Assembly (NCBI RefSeq): GCF_000801105.2
Contig: NC_079514.1
Location: 1,736,001-1,800,000, forward strand
Source: Raphanus sativus
Lineage: Eukaryota > Streptophyta > Magnoliopsida > Brassicales > Brassicaceae
DNA length: 64,000 nt
Direction of reading: 5' to 3'
Positions 36,536 to 49,150 of this stretch are shown piece by piece; within the stretch, counting starts at the first letter, position 1, and each line of letters starts with the position of its first letter. The notes under the pieces are model-generated. The model saw nothing but the letters and a program-made list of their open reading frames with translations, had not been told where the DNA came from and made no database searches. The position numbers were made by a program, and so were the translations under genes.

Positions 36536-39500
36536 TTAATTCGCTTTGTGCTTCAAAAAAACAAGTTTCTGACTTCTGAAAGCCAAAATTGATTTAGGTT
36601 CTTGGAAGACAATAAAACCACAGATGATTATAGGAGTGAGTTACACTGGATATGATGTGCATTGGCATTGTCTGATGATTTAGTAAGTAAAAGAATGTAA
36701 TGTTTGTAGCATTCCAATTAAATGGGATTCGGTGACACTGTATCTTAGTTTTCCAAATAAATACAAAACCATATTACAGAATCATACCATTTACCTTTCA
36801 AGCAAGGCTTTCGTCACTCTTAATTTAATTTTTCTCTGATCTGGAAGATTGATGCGACAAAGAGAATGCAAATCCTTTTGCCTTACTCCAGCCGATACCA
36901 AGTAAAAGCTTGCTACCGCAAACAGTCCCTCGATTTCATTGTCACTTGTCCGAACATCGCTCTCCATGAGATATGCATGCGATACATATTTCAATCCCTG
37001 ACAGTTACTTCACGTTATCGTTTTATAATTTTTTTTTTAGAATTTAACTAAAATCTCAATTAGCGGTCGTATATTTGGGTTATGGTTGTTTAGTCAGGAT
37101 ATAGTTTGCTTAAATTGCCCTACTCTACACATATGGTCCAAAAAGAATACAAATGAAGCACGGAGTTTACAGGTTATAGGGGTGGTTTTGTTGTTTTGTA
37201 TAAAAATAATGAAACATGTCTATATACAATTACTTTTTTTTTGGCTCTGGTAATATAAAAAACCCCGCTCAGATTCGAATTGATTTATATGCCAACTCCC
37301 AAGACTACAAATCTATCGATCTCTATGCCAGCTCCTTCTATTGGATTTGTTGTTAGCTTAATATAATATATTCAATCGTGTTATACGCCTAACGGGTCGG
37401 TTATAATAGAATTCACTATCTGAATCTGAAGACCTTCTTTTTTTGTTAACCTTGAGTATAACTCATAATCATGTATTCAGGAATGAAATTTGAACGAGAG
37501 ACGACCTCATAAGAGAGAAATGATAGAGATATAAATCTATAAGAACGTTTTGTAACTAGTTATTACTTACTGTTAAACAATATTAACGATAGAGATTAGA
37601 GAGAGAAAGAGAGAAAGGATAAGTTTATAATTAAAGTTGATATTTAAAGAGGATGATATGTTCTAATGCACTTACAAATGACGATACATCAGCATATGTT
37701 GCACCTAAAACAAAAACCAAGTAAACACTCATAAAGGCTAAAAGTAGACAATAATGCCAAAAGATTAGTGGGTGTATGAAATTCCACTAAGATGCATTTT
37801 GAAGTTTGATGTTCTATGTACCTTTTATTCGCACTTAGTGGTACACATATTTACACAGAGACAACACAACATAATGCATATATTATGTAACCAGGTGCTG
37901 TATAAAATTTGTCTATATATATTCTATTTTCAAAATAAATAGTTACAATTTCAATTAAAAAGATATACGAATCGGCTTGTAACTTGTAAGAATAAAAAGA
38001 AATATATGTCGGGCAGCATCGTCAACTTACTATCGATTTGGATCCCAAATCCAAACTCTTATTAAAAACAATTTAATGAAGATTAGAAGATACATTAGTC
38101 AAAAAAAGAAGAAGATACATACGTACACCCGACTTATAGTAGTTCACCTTTACATTGCGGATTTCACTATGACCAAATATGTTAGGTGAAACAACACCCA
38201 TGTTAATTAGATGATCATCTCGCATATACATTCTTTCGTAAGTAACAATCAATCGAATAAGTATAACTGAAAGTTCAAAAAAGGAAGAAGAATAAGTATA
38301 ACTGTATTATTTCCATGTTGTCCTGCATATTTCTACAGACGTTTTAATTTTCCTCACCTTGACGTATTCAATTATCCCATTCACCAAAAATAGAGAACTA
38401 GACTCTTATATGGAAGTCAACTGTCAGATGTAGTAGAATAAAAGCATATGCATTACTTTGTAAGCAACGATCACATCATATTCTCGCAAATATGAACATA
38501 TATATATCTCCGACCAGAGCGATAGTCAACTCGGTATATGATTCCACAATTAGTTAATCGTCAGCACCTGATAAGTCATGTCAACGTATACATATCTATT
38601 ACATCAAGTATCGTATTCTATCTGCACCATATGCAAATGTATTCTAGAATCACATGTTTTACATATCAGTTGAAAACGGAAACAAAAACAAAAATGAAAA
38701 ATGATTCATTCAATCTATGCTAAAAATGTATCTACCTAAAGTATTAGGTCAAAACAACATATTAGAAATTGTATTTTGGTAATCTAAACACAAAATAGAA
38801 GTGTTAAAAAAAAGGCCACACAATAGAAAATGACTGGTATATGAAAACAAATCAATGGTAACACCTATATATAATGGTAATTTTTTTTTCAAGATACTAA
38901 AACATGAATATTTCACTATGGTCAATGACAACTAAATTAGCTTTTTGTAAACATGAAAAAGGCTTACTAGGTACTACTTATGAAGCAATGATTATGTAAT
39001 TTAATATTTGGTTTAATCTATCTAAACTTTGAGAGAAAAAGAGACTATTGTGCCTAACAAAGAGAGCATATTCCGATCCCTCGCATGTTGTGTATAGATA
39101 TGTATTCCTGTAAAGTAAATTACATTTATCAATAACTTTTATATGTTAAAATATGATATAAGTTGGAAATCAATAGACTTAACCTTTACAATTTATTATT
39201 TTAAATTAAATGTGATCTAAGACCTGACCCAGCAGAAAAAGATCTTCAAGTTATCTGTTAGACATTTTGCAACATTTTCTTTTCCATATCATAAAATATT
39301 AATTGCTTTCTCTTAACTTTTGTGTGTACCAATAAACAAATCGACAGATATGAGATATCAAAGTTTTTCTTAAATAATTCAGTAGTGGGCACGTACGATT
39401 ACTATCAAATATGCATGCGGGTGCGAACAATTATATAAACAAACGAGCTTATCCAAATCTTCCAATATCGAGTACCATAGAACCCTAATAGCCCCAACTC

Positions 39501-41267
39501 TAGACTTCGAGCCTGCTCAAGGGGCCGTCGCAGTCCCCACGGAACTCATGGCAACTCTTTTTCACTGAAAAAGTCAGCGATATAATATATATAAAAAGAA
39601 TTATATATCATTGCGACAAACAAACGCACAGAACATAAAAATAGACTTAAACAAACAGCATTGCTAAACATAAGGTGGGGAAAGCTTTCATACCGAAAAG
39701 AGGTTGGCAAAGCTTTTCTCTCTAGAAATTTTAAGTATTGTTAAATTATAAAAAAAATTGTATTTGTCGTTTGAACTATCATTCTTCATGTTTGATTTTT
39801 TCCCCTTCAATCTTACAAATAACACATTTACGGATTTTGAAGATGTTGCAGATGGAAATAAGACGTACGGTTCAACCAAAAAGTCGCTACCATAATGGAA
39901 TTAGTACTACAAGGTATATATCCAGATGATATGTTTATCTAGATGATATCTATGTTAGTTATTAAAATTTGGATGTTCATGAAACTTATATATTTAGTGT
40001 GATACATAGAAACCAAGATGTTAACTATCATCCAGACAGACATTAACTATCACCAAGATGTTAACTAGTATCACACTATATATTTAGTGTGATAAATAGA
40101 AACCAAGATGTTTTGCCAGTATTTTGCTCAAAAAAATTAAAAAACAATAAATAAGCAATTAATTGTTATCGTTCGTTTGCATCGATTCTGTGAACTAACA
40201 TAAAATCAAGATTTGCGACTAATCGACTAGTCTCACAATAGTAAAATGACTAATAATTTACGAGATTTGCAACTGATTGTAAATTACAGATTGCATGTCG
40301 TGGTGGCACGAAAACAAATACTCCCCGATATTTTTAACGAATAAAATTTATTAGTTACAATTATATTTTTCGAAATGTACAATTTATGATTAATCAATAA
40401 TATTAAAAACATAAAAATGTATTTTTTTGTAACAATTTTTTTTTAAAACATAGAACTTTTAGAAACGAAGAGAATATATTTTTTTATACAAAACACTGGT
40501 GTTTTATCATTTTTTATTATATACAAAATTGATGTTTTAACTCTAACTAATACATTTTTCTTCAAAAGTAAAACATAAATTTAAATATAAGAATATAAAT
40601 GGTAGACTTTTGTTAGGAATCAAATAAAATTTTACACTAATTAAAAAATAATAATAATAATAAACAAAATATATTTACTTGTTATTAATATATGTGAACA
40701 ATTGAAGTAGTGACGGGATAACGATATGATTTTTTACTTTAACACATATACTGTATGAATTTTTTTTTTGACATCCTGTATGAATTTTTTTTTTTTGAAT
40801 ATTTGTTTGATACTTTATAAAATGGATTTATGTAGAGGCTACGTGGAATTCATTGACGATAAATTAGGTGGAATTCGAAAAAGAAAAAGGATAGAGAAAT
40901 AGAATAAAGTATTGTCGTTTTGGAGAAACTCTGGCAGCTAAAAAAAAAATATCAGCAAAGCTTTGGGAACGAACCATTTCACTGTAAATATCCCCTTTTT
41001 TTTTCTCTGCAATTTTTTTTTTTCAATGTATCTTCTCCTATAAATACTTGATTCCGAGTCTAATCTTTCCCCTCAACATTCTCACAAATCTCATTTTCTC
41101 TCGCTTTCTGAACTCTTGACCGAACACGTATAGTGTCCGGCGCATCTCTCTCTCTCTCTTGCTCCTTTTATCAAACTGTAGAGCAGCAGAGCCTGTTCCC
41201 GGAGATTTAATATTTGTCGGATCTTAAAAAAAAGATCTCCTTTTCTTCTTACCCATCACTCCAGAAA
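36536..41267. other. Long gene-free region
   Basis: 4.7 kb without a supported gene. It contains repeat-flanked A-rich insertions at 38085-38120 and 38255-38304 and a T-rich one at 40751-40794. A local duplication occurs at 39985-40110, with a palindromic TAGTATCACACTATATAT-type word. A GC-rich patch at 39480-39550 stands out from the AT-rich surroundings but matches no RNA or protein I know. The last 200 bases are a CT-rich leader with a (CT)n run at about 41146-41160, presumably the promoter and 5' UTR of the kinase gene. Confidence 0.45.
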
Positions 41268-43733
41268 ATGTTTGGGACTCTCGCTTCCGGAGATATCGAA
41301 ACCGCCAGATTGAGGCGCGATTTGAGGATAACGTGCAATCTAGGGTTCTCCTGCGGTGGTGGATTCGACGACATCGGTATGCGATTGGAAGGCGAGAACT
41401 TGGTGCCGCCGCCGCGCGGAGGCGACGACGGAGAAGTGGTGAACGAAACGGTGCCGTTTCATGTCGAGCGACCACTGTTTCAGCAGACGCAGAAACTCGT
41501 CGTGGGGTATGCTCTGACTTCCAAGAAGAAGAAGAGTTTCTTGCAGCCCAAGCTTGAATACATGGCTAGGTAATGAAACGGAACATTGATCTATTTTTAC
41601 ATACGTGCTTAACTTAGTTTCCAACAAGTTGTTTTGTTTCTTATCCTGAGACCACTGTTCCTTTCAAATTTTCAAAAAAGGTTGGATTTTTAGGACTTTG
41701 ACATTTTAGCTTAGATTTGGTTCTTGTTTCCTTGCTCTTGTTTTGGTTTGGTTTGCATGATTATGTTGTGGAGGACCATAGCCACTAGGCACTAGCTATT
41801 ATGACTTGTCATTTGCCCATGTTTTTGTCCTTTTATCTAGTCCTTGCTTACACTTAGTATACAGTATACTTGTGGTATCAGGAACCTTTTTTCTATGGGA
41901 GGAATATTCCTTGAATAAATCCTTTTGGATCATTTAGTCTCTGTTGAAGTTTGACTTTAGCCTTTCTACAGAAATATAATAAACTTTTGATTGTTTTGCC
42001 TTCTTCTTCAGCCACATGGGTGTTTTAATTTAAACAATGACTGATTCTGCTTATAATATTGTGTTCTAGAATCTCTTAAAACAAAAGGGTTTAATAGTTA
42101 GGTTTTTCTTCAGTTTGATATCTGGTCTAATACTTCTTTCAGCTTCTTTCTAATCAAACCATAGCTTTCATCCTTTTTTTATTTTTCCAGTTGAGTTTTT
42201 GAACAAAGCGCCTAACAGTACTACTTTTGTGTCTGTTTTAGGAGAAAAGGCATTTGCTTTGTCCCCATTGATTTGAACCGTCCACTTTCTGAACAAGGAC
42301 CATTTGATGTCGTTTTGCACAAGGTTTGTGGGAACTAAGAATGCTTTCAAATGAACCTTTTCTTTATTTGCTGGAAGTCTAAAGAGTTATATATGATTGT
42401 GCACTTGCAGTTACTGGGAAAAGAGTGGCAAGAGGTTATTGAGGTTCGTGAAATTGTTTACCTTTTTGGTTCCTTACACACACTTAGATTAATATTGTTG
42501 TCAAACTCAGTATCTTGTTATAGAGTCTCATGTTTTGCTTTCGCTATGTTTGTAGGATTACCAGCAGAAACACCCGGAAGTGACTGTGCTTGATCCTCCA
42601 AGTGCAATAAAGCGTATATATAATCGACAATCGATGCTTCAGGGCATGTCAGATTTGAATCTGTCAGATTGCGGTGGTAATAATTCTTTTTGACATTAGA
42701 TATTCAAGAACTTTATTTTAAACTACTCTGTAAGTAATCCTTTGCTTTGGTAAATCCCTTGTAGGCAGCATTTATGTTCCAAAGCAATTGGTTGTCTTGA
42801 ATGATTCAGCATCTAGTGCCGATAGAGTTGTTGAAGCTGGTCTTAAATTTCCACTAGGTACAACAATATTCATGCCACTCAAAATGATGATTATTAGCAA
42901 AGTGATATAATTGGTTCCAACTTTGTCTCAGTTGCAAAGCCACTCTGGATCGATGGAACTGCAAAGTCACATCAGTTGTTCTTAGCTTATGACAAGCGCT
43001 CGCTGGCAGAGCTTGAACCTCCTTTAATCCTGCAAGAGTTTGTTAATCATGGTACTATTGAGTTTAACATTACACTTTTAGTACAGAAGTTGTCATATTT
43101 AAATACTAAAATGCATCTTCATTCATTCAATTGTTTTGGTGCATGAAGGTGGAGTTATGTTCAAGGTTTTTGTGGTGGGTGATATCATAAAAGTGGTGAG
43201 ACGGTTCTCTCTACCAAACGTGAGTAACTGCGACAAAGCCAAAGCTGACGGCGTCTTCAAATTCCCAAGGGTTTCATCTGCAGCTGCTTCAGCGGATAAC
43301 GCAGACTTGGAACCTAGTGTTGCTGAGCTGCCTCCAAAACCTTTCCTCGAAGCCCTTGTGAAAGAGCTACGAACCTTATTGGTATATAACATTTCACATT
43401 TTTCCCACTTGGAGTTTGTTTCTTTGTTTTCTCAACTTGTTACTTTGTATTGATATAGGGACTTCGGCTTTTCAACATAGACATGATCAGAGAACATGGG
43501 AGCAAGAACGTGTTTTCTGTTATTGACATCAATTATTTCCCCGGCAAGTCTTTGCATTTGAATCTCTTGAGTAAGTTTGAATATGATTCTGTCGGAGAAG
43601 CAGACAAATGTAACTTTTTGAAAATCCATTTTTTGCAGGTTACGGAAAGATGCCAGATTACGAGCCAGTAGTTGTAGACTTCTTCCACAATCTGGCGCAA
43701 GCGAAACATAATAAGAAGAGACACTGTAAATGA
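41268..43733 (+). CDS. ITPK2: Inositol 1,3,4-trisphosphate 5/6-kinase
   Basis: Nine exons (41268-41569, 42242-42323, 42411-42443, 42556-42676, 42765-42857, 42932-43051, 43149-43381, 43459-43543, 43639-43733) give 387 residues. The enzyme phosphorylates inositol tris- and higher phosphates in phytate and inositol-pyrophosphate metabolism. It has an extended N-terminus, then the ITPK/ATP-grasp fold: VGYALTSKKK at the domain start, FPLVAKPL, LILQEFVNHGGVMFKV, and the metal-binding block SVIDINYFPGYG near the C-terminus. The last intron has a GC donor (CCCG|GCAAG). The ATG at 41268 (MFGTLASGD) is the first in frame. The long N-terminus and position fit ITPK2 (At4g33770; about 391 residues). Confidence 0.9.
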
Positions 43734-44469
43734 AAACTTTGGGAGAGAGGAGAGGAGAGGAGAGGAGAGGTATCAGATGTTTCTTCTTCTAAGGAGGGTT
43801 TGGTTTTTAAACTGATGTAAGAGCAGTGAAGGAAAAAAAAAAGAGAATAATTAATGACTAATTATTATGTATTTGTACAGAGCTAGCTCTCTCACCTTTT
43901 GGAAAAGCTTTTATCAGATAACAAGTTTTTGATTAGTGATTCTCCTGAGTTTTTAAAATAACAAACACACAAGAACAAATTATAGTGAAGTTGCTATTGT
44001 ATTTTAACCAATTTCGGTTTAAGTATAAACCAAACTAATTAAACCGGTTCGATCAAATTGATATCTTCAACTCTTCCCCTGTCTCTAAAAACGTAACCTT
44101 TTCCTCTGTTGGCTACTATTCTCGTCCCGACAATGTCTCTTCGACCTTCCCCACTTTGCATTCATAGCCGTTAAGTGTTTGGTTCAATTCAATACTTGTT
44201 CTTTGGTCCGGAATGATTATACTTGGCTCGGATGAGTATGGTTGCATTAGGTAGTTGCAGAGCATGTTGAATTATTAAATCCTGTGAGGTCGAACTTAGT
44301 TATCCTGTCGACTAGTAAAAGCAAATCCGTAGCCAAAGTTGAAGATTAATATACAGTTTTGGGAACTAACAAAAACAACAGACACTGATTACTTTTCTTA
44401 AGCTTATACTTAGAAGAAGACATAGCTGCAAAAGCAGAAAACATTCACAGTAACTTATCCAGTTTTCAT
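43734..44469. other. Convergent intergenic region
   Basis: Shared 3' space of the kinase gene and the minus-strand acidic protein gene. It begins with a (GGAGA)n-type purine repeat (43741-43770), which is probably in the kinase 3' UTR. No gene in the rest. Confidence 0.5.
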
Positions 44470-45795
44470 TTACTCTGCTGAGATGGCTTCTTCTTCATCT
44501 TCTTCATTCCCTTCTGATTTTATATCCGGCAGAGTTTGTGTATCAGTGAGAGCTTCTCTCTCTTCTTGCAACATTGTGCTTTCAGGAGTAGTATCATCTG
44601 CTTCTTCCGTTTGCTCTGTTGTGGAGAAATGGTTTGAACTTTCCTTATATTCAACTGTTTCTTCATCACCATCAGACCTTGTATTCTCCTTCACCTCCGT
44701 TGTGTTCGAGCCTGAGATGTTTTCAATTACAGAAGACTCTGAAGTCGAGTTCCTGGAGTCATCTTGAATGGGATTTACGTTGGTAATGTTTGCAGAAACA
44801 GTGATGTTGGCAGCAGATTCATCACGTGGCTGCTCAAGTTTGACGACAGTCTGTACATCAGAGGCTCCCGAAGGCTGTGCACCATCTTCTTGACTCCGTT
44901 CTTGCATGATTCTTGTTTCATTCTGCAGAAACCCTGAAGCTTCAAGAACTGCTTCTGTTGAATTGCCATTAACTGCTGTTTCACCTCTCGGTTCAGTTAC
45001 CACGCTTTTTGCTTCGGAAGTGGAGGATTCACTGTCACCATCTTTCACTTCTGTGGCTGTTTTCTCCAAGATAGGTTCCTTCTGAATCTCAACCTCGCTT
45101 ATTACAGTGGCGTTGGAGTTGTTGTTCTCCTGAGCTGTTCCTGTTGAATTATCAGAAGTTTCTTTCAGCTTCTCAGTGTTCAGAATCCGAGACTCATGAG
45201 ACACCGCACTGGAAGCATCATCAGCCTTGTAATGCTCCTCGCGCGCCTCGTCAACGGTCATATCAATCTCATCTGCATGATTAGTCTCTTTCTCCTTCTC
45301 TTCTTCAAGCGATTCATCATCCTTCTCTCCAGCGGTTTTGCTTTGATCTTGTTCATCAATCTCATCTTCCTCATGTTTGTTTTCGTCCTCATCCTCTTCA
45401 ACTACTTCCTCTCCCAGCTTGCTCTTATCTTCTTCATCCTCCTCAGCTACTTCATCTTCTTCCTTCTCTTCCTCCTCTTCACGAGTACCATTCTCTGCTT
45501 TACTCTTGCTCTCTTTCTCCTCTTCATCCTCATCTTCTTCCACATGCTTCTCATTCTCGTCCTGGTTATGATAACCGGGGAGAAGATCTTTTCTCCCAAG
45601 CTTCACCAACCCATCTTCCTTCTCAGACAACTTCTTGACATCAGTCTCATAGAACTCCTTCTTCTTATCATGAGAATACTTCACTTGATAGATTAGCCAG
45701 ATGCAAACTCCAAGCAGAACGCATATCTGCAGGACATGCTTCCCTTTGATACCTCTGCTCCCTCTTTGGCTCCTGCTTGATGATGTTTTCTTCAT
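44470..45795 (-). CDS. Highly acidic single-pass membrane protein
   Basis: One uninterrupted coding exon of 441 residues. A short basic N-terminus is followed by one hydrophobic segment (about residues 21-38, LQICVLLGVCIWLIYQV) and then about 400 residues dominated by Glu, Asp, Lys, Ser and Thr with no globular pattern. The topology suggests a membrane-anchored, disordered acidic tail. By order it corresponds to At4g33740, a plant protein with an uninformative 'myb-like protein X' style name. The name reflects composition, not a MYB domain, and none is present. The function is unknown. The 5' UTR has an intron (separate entry). Confidence 0.85.
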   Translation of the reverse strand: MKKTSSSRSQRGSRGIKGKHVLQICVLLGVCIWLIYQVKYSHDKKKEFYETDVKKLSEKEDGLVKLGRKDLLPGYHNQDENEKHVEEDEDEEEKESKSKAENGTREEEEEKEEDEVAEEDEEDKSKLGEEVVEEDEDENKHEEDEIDEQDQSKTAGEKDDESLEEEKEKETNHADEIDMTVDEAREEHYKADDASSAVSHESRILNTEKLKETSDNSTGTAQENNNSNATVISEVEIQKEPILEKTATEVKDGDSESSTSEAKSVVTEPRGETAVNGNSTEAVLEASGFLQNETRIMQERSQEDGAQPSGASDVQTVVKLEQPRDESAANITVSANITNVNPIQDDSRNSTSESSVIENISGSNTTEVKENTRSDGDEETVEYKESSNHFSTTEQTEEADDTTPESTMLQEEREALTDTQTLPDIKSEGNEEDEEEAISAE

Positions 45796-45851
45796 CTTTC
45801 AACAAACACTCTTAAAATCTTCTCACAGCTATACAAAATAGTTCTTTCAAC

Positions 45852-46309
45852 CTGTGACAATATAAAGGTAACAGCTTTTTACAGAAAAAAAAGACAAGCA
45901 ACCACCTAAGTGAACTAGTGGTGGAAAAAACAGAGCTTGTGACATGCAAAAAAAAAAAGAGTAAAAGAGCAATTTATTGCAACCATGATGCAAATTTAAG
46001 TAGAGATTTTAAAGAGAACTAAACCAAAGTACACAAACTGAAACTGAGAACCTAAAACCCCTAAAATTTGTAGACAAATCACAAAAGAAGAGCATGTTGT
46101 AGGAGAAGTAGAGGAGACAACATGGTCAACTAAAGCTTTGATCTTTAGGAGTTAAATCAAGAACCCATTTCTCAAAAACAGCTTAGATTTATATAATCAA
46201 AAAACAAAGGAGAATGAATGAAGGAGAAGAATCAGATTCAGAGACAGCTGGAAAGCAAATTGCAGTTATGTGAGGAAGAGAGTAGATAAGAGTTGGAGAG
46301 ATAGTTTAC
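45852..46309 (-). other. 5' UTR intron of acidic protein gene
   Basis: Read on the minus strand, CTCTCAG|GTAAAC (donor, at 46309) and TTGTCACAG|GTTGAAAG (acceptor, at 45852) bracket 458 bases upstream of the start codon. A leader intron is common in plant genes of this kind. Inferred from splice signals only. Confidence 0.55.
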
Positions 46310-47310
46310 CTGAGAGAAAGGAGACAGAGAAAAGAGTTTGAGCTTCGATAAATCTACGGAGAGAGTTTATAGTGAAGGGAACAAAGAGAAAAGCTTTGGA
46401 GAAGGAAAGAGTGTGAAGGACAGAGGTAAGGCCCAGACAACGCAAAGAGGGTGAAGCGATGACTATTGTCTATTCCCTTATTTTTTTATTATTTATTCTT
46501 GGGGAATTATTTCCAATTATTCACAAATTTTTTTTATCCATATCAAACAAATTATTGCAATAATAATGTAATCTTAGTTTGTTTTTTTTGCTCAATTTTC
46601 AGACTTCACTGTAATCATGAAACTAAAATTAATAATAAAGTATATTATCCTAATCATGAAAATGAAAATAATACTAAAATAAACTGGAGTATAGGATTAT
46701 TTCAAATTCATCTATTGTAAGATGGTTTGTGAGGAAATGTTTCTAGCATTTAAAAATCTAATGTGTATGAATCATTCTTCAAGTTGTCAAAGTGGACTAG
46801 AGAACGGAATAAGACCACATTAGTCTAAGAAATATACATTTGTTGGTTGAACAACTACACACTTGATGATCTAATATGTGCTCTCTTTTTTTTTTAATGT
46901 TCAACATGCTCTTTTTAAACATAAAAGATGGTTTAAACATTTTCCAATTTCTAATTATTTTTTATTAATAAAAATTAGATATAGAACTAAATTGTATCAA
47001 ATACTAATATTGTTTTTCATCGGCAATAACCATGAAGTGGGTTTAATTTTAGTTTTGCAAGCTAGAGCCCTGGCTTAGACTACAACTTCGAGTTAAAAAG
47101 GGAAGAATATAGAGTTTGTTTGTTTGCCTTTCATATAGTTTTTTGTTTTTAATTTAGATTGAAAGAAGAGTAAGAAGAACACAAGGTAACTTAATACTGT
47201 AACTTCTTGTTATTTATTTTAGCACAGTAAAAGAGTCCAACAGTTCTTACATAATTGCCAAACTACAGAAAATACTAAAAACCGAGAGATAAGATAACCA
47301 ATATAATTAA
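46310..47310. other. Promoter side and AT-rich intergenic
   Basis: Promoter and leader of the minus-strand acidic protein gene up to about 46450, then AT-rich DNA. A stretch at about 46905-46990 (AAAGATGGTTTAAACATTTT) recurs at 49195-49300. No gene. Confidence 0.45.
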
Positions 47311-47574
47311 TTAACTGATGATTCCGGTAAACAGAATAACTGGCACTGGAGTACCAATGATAGGTAGTAGATCTGGTGGTGGTGGAACTGACAGTGCGGG
47401 AAGAGGGAAGGCGCTGTAGTCGGGATATGGATGGTATAGGAGCCTGTATTGGTGTCCGCTATTGAATATCCAGGCCACGGTTAGGCGGTTTGGAGCTGTC
47501 GTCTTGTTCCTTTTGAGCTTCGCTCGGTGCTCGCGAAACGCCATGAGTATAGCGAAGAATATAGTTAACCTCAT
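47311..47574 (-). CDS. Hypothetical 87-residue protein
   Basis: Open frame of 87 residues in a patch that is GC-richer than its surroundings. It has a short hydrophobic N-terminus (LTIFFAILMAF), a basic stretch, and a proline-rich second half (SVPPPPDLLPIIGTPVPVILF). No family is recognised and no introns are apparent. It may be a small secreted or membrane peptide gene, or a chance frame. Composition is the only support. Confidence 0.3.
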   Translation of the reverse strand: MRLTIFFAILMAFREHRAKLKRNKTTAPNRLTVAWIFNSGHQYRLLYHPYPDYSAFPLPALSVPPPPDLLPIIGTPVPVILFTGIIS

Positions 47575-47620
47575 TTTGATCCACGGGTTTTAAAAGCTCC
47601 TGGGTGAAAGCTATCTAAAC

Positions 47621-49150
47621 TAGGTTTGGGCGCAAGTCGGGTACTTGGTCTTTTTGCCCTACTCTCTGCTTAACATACCTTGTGCGAGTATTAGAATTTT
47701 TAGCTTGTATTTATACTTGATCCGGTCAAGTACTTGTAATTAAGTACTTGTCTATATTTTTAATACTTACAAGTTATTTGGTAATACTTGATACTTGTTT
47801 ATTTACGTTTAAAATTTTAAAACTAAATGTACCAAAACTGATAAGTACAATTAAACATGGAATAAACCCTTTTACTTTTCATATATTTTTACTTTATCCA
47901 ACCCATTCAAATAATTTGATTTAGTGTGTGTATATGACTCATTCAAAATAGGTACTTATAATATAAAACTAGGTGGTTGTCCACAAATTTACGATATAAA
48001 TACTGCATGAAAAAATATATTATGTAAAGAATGTCGTAAAGTTTCCATAAATTTGATGTAAGAATACTAATGTATATTTAGTAATAAAAAATATTTGTGG
48101 AATTATATATGTAATTATCACATTAATTTTTCCAATTCATATTATGCATTTTCTTATGCCTCTTCTTATTTTTTCGTTATCATTTTGTTTTTTAATTAAA
48201 TTTTTGCTAATATTTCTCTAGTCTTTTGCATATTTTTTCTAAATATTTATTTCTCTGTCTAATTAGTAAGATAAACCATACAATCAACAAACCAAAAATC
48301 CATCAAAAAAATAATATTGATCTATCTTTTATAAAATTATTGAAGGTTTTGTTATACTGGTTAGTATAATTTATTGATGGTTTTTTATACTGGTTAGTAT
48401 AATAATCACCTTATCATATCATTATTTTAGACATATATACTTGATATAAATGTGACATTCAATCATTTTATTACATCAACCGAGATGGGATTTGACAAAA
48501 TCCAGGACCGGACCAAATAAATCTACAAAGAACCGGTACAATTCAATGTACTTTCTGGTTTGGATCTCAATCGGTTCTTCGGTTTAAAAATATCTGATTT
48601 ATACATACTTTGTAACCAAAACATAAGTAAAATTGTTTTTTTTTTGTTTCGAATACCTAATTTGTACCTTTTTGTAACCAAAACATAAACAAAATCGATT
48701 TAAAAATAAGAAAGGAATATCAACCACGATCATTCAAAATCAAACGAAAGGGAAATCATAAAACGAAAAGTACGACTTCATGAAATGAGAAACATATTTT
48801 ACCGAAAAACAAAATCTAAATATTTCAAAATTCAATAACCACCTTTAATCATCAATCTTCATGTATTAGAACCACCAACTTTTATGTAATAGATAAATAT
48901 TTCAGATGTTCAGTATATCTGAATGTATTTTGAATACATATTATGAATTGAGATTATGTTTGGTATAGATATTTTTGGGGTTTTGAATGTTCCGGGTTCT
49001 ATCGGATATCTATTTATATACGGGTTTGGTTCGGGTAATACCCATAACCCGAAATACCAAAAAACAAGATTCATTCGGTATTTATGTCGGGTTCAGATCG
49101 GTTCTGATTCATTTTTATTGAATCGAATTCGGTTTATTTGCCCAGCCCTA
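47621..49150. mobile_element. Possible hAT-like element ends
   Basis: The left end, TAGGTTTGGGCGCAAGTCGG, and the right end (inward), TAGGGCTGGGCAAATAAACC, resemble hAT termini. Both sides hold repeated words (GTACTTG-rich on the left, TTCGGTTCGGGT-rich on the right). The flanking octamers (ATCTAAAC and AATAGATG) do not match, so these may be two partial elements rather than one. Confidence 0.35.

Noticed and set aside
45196..45696. 166-codon hydrophobic frame on the plus strand
   Set aside because: It is the antisense of the acidic Glu/Asp-rich membrane protein; GAA/GAG codons read backwards give Leu/Phe/Ser-rich frames.
44470..45795. MYB transcription factor
   Set aside because: The remembered name of the Arabidopsis homologue mentions myb, but no MYB repeat tryptophans are present; the protein is a membrane-anchored acidic tail.
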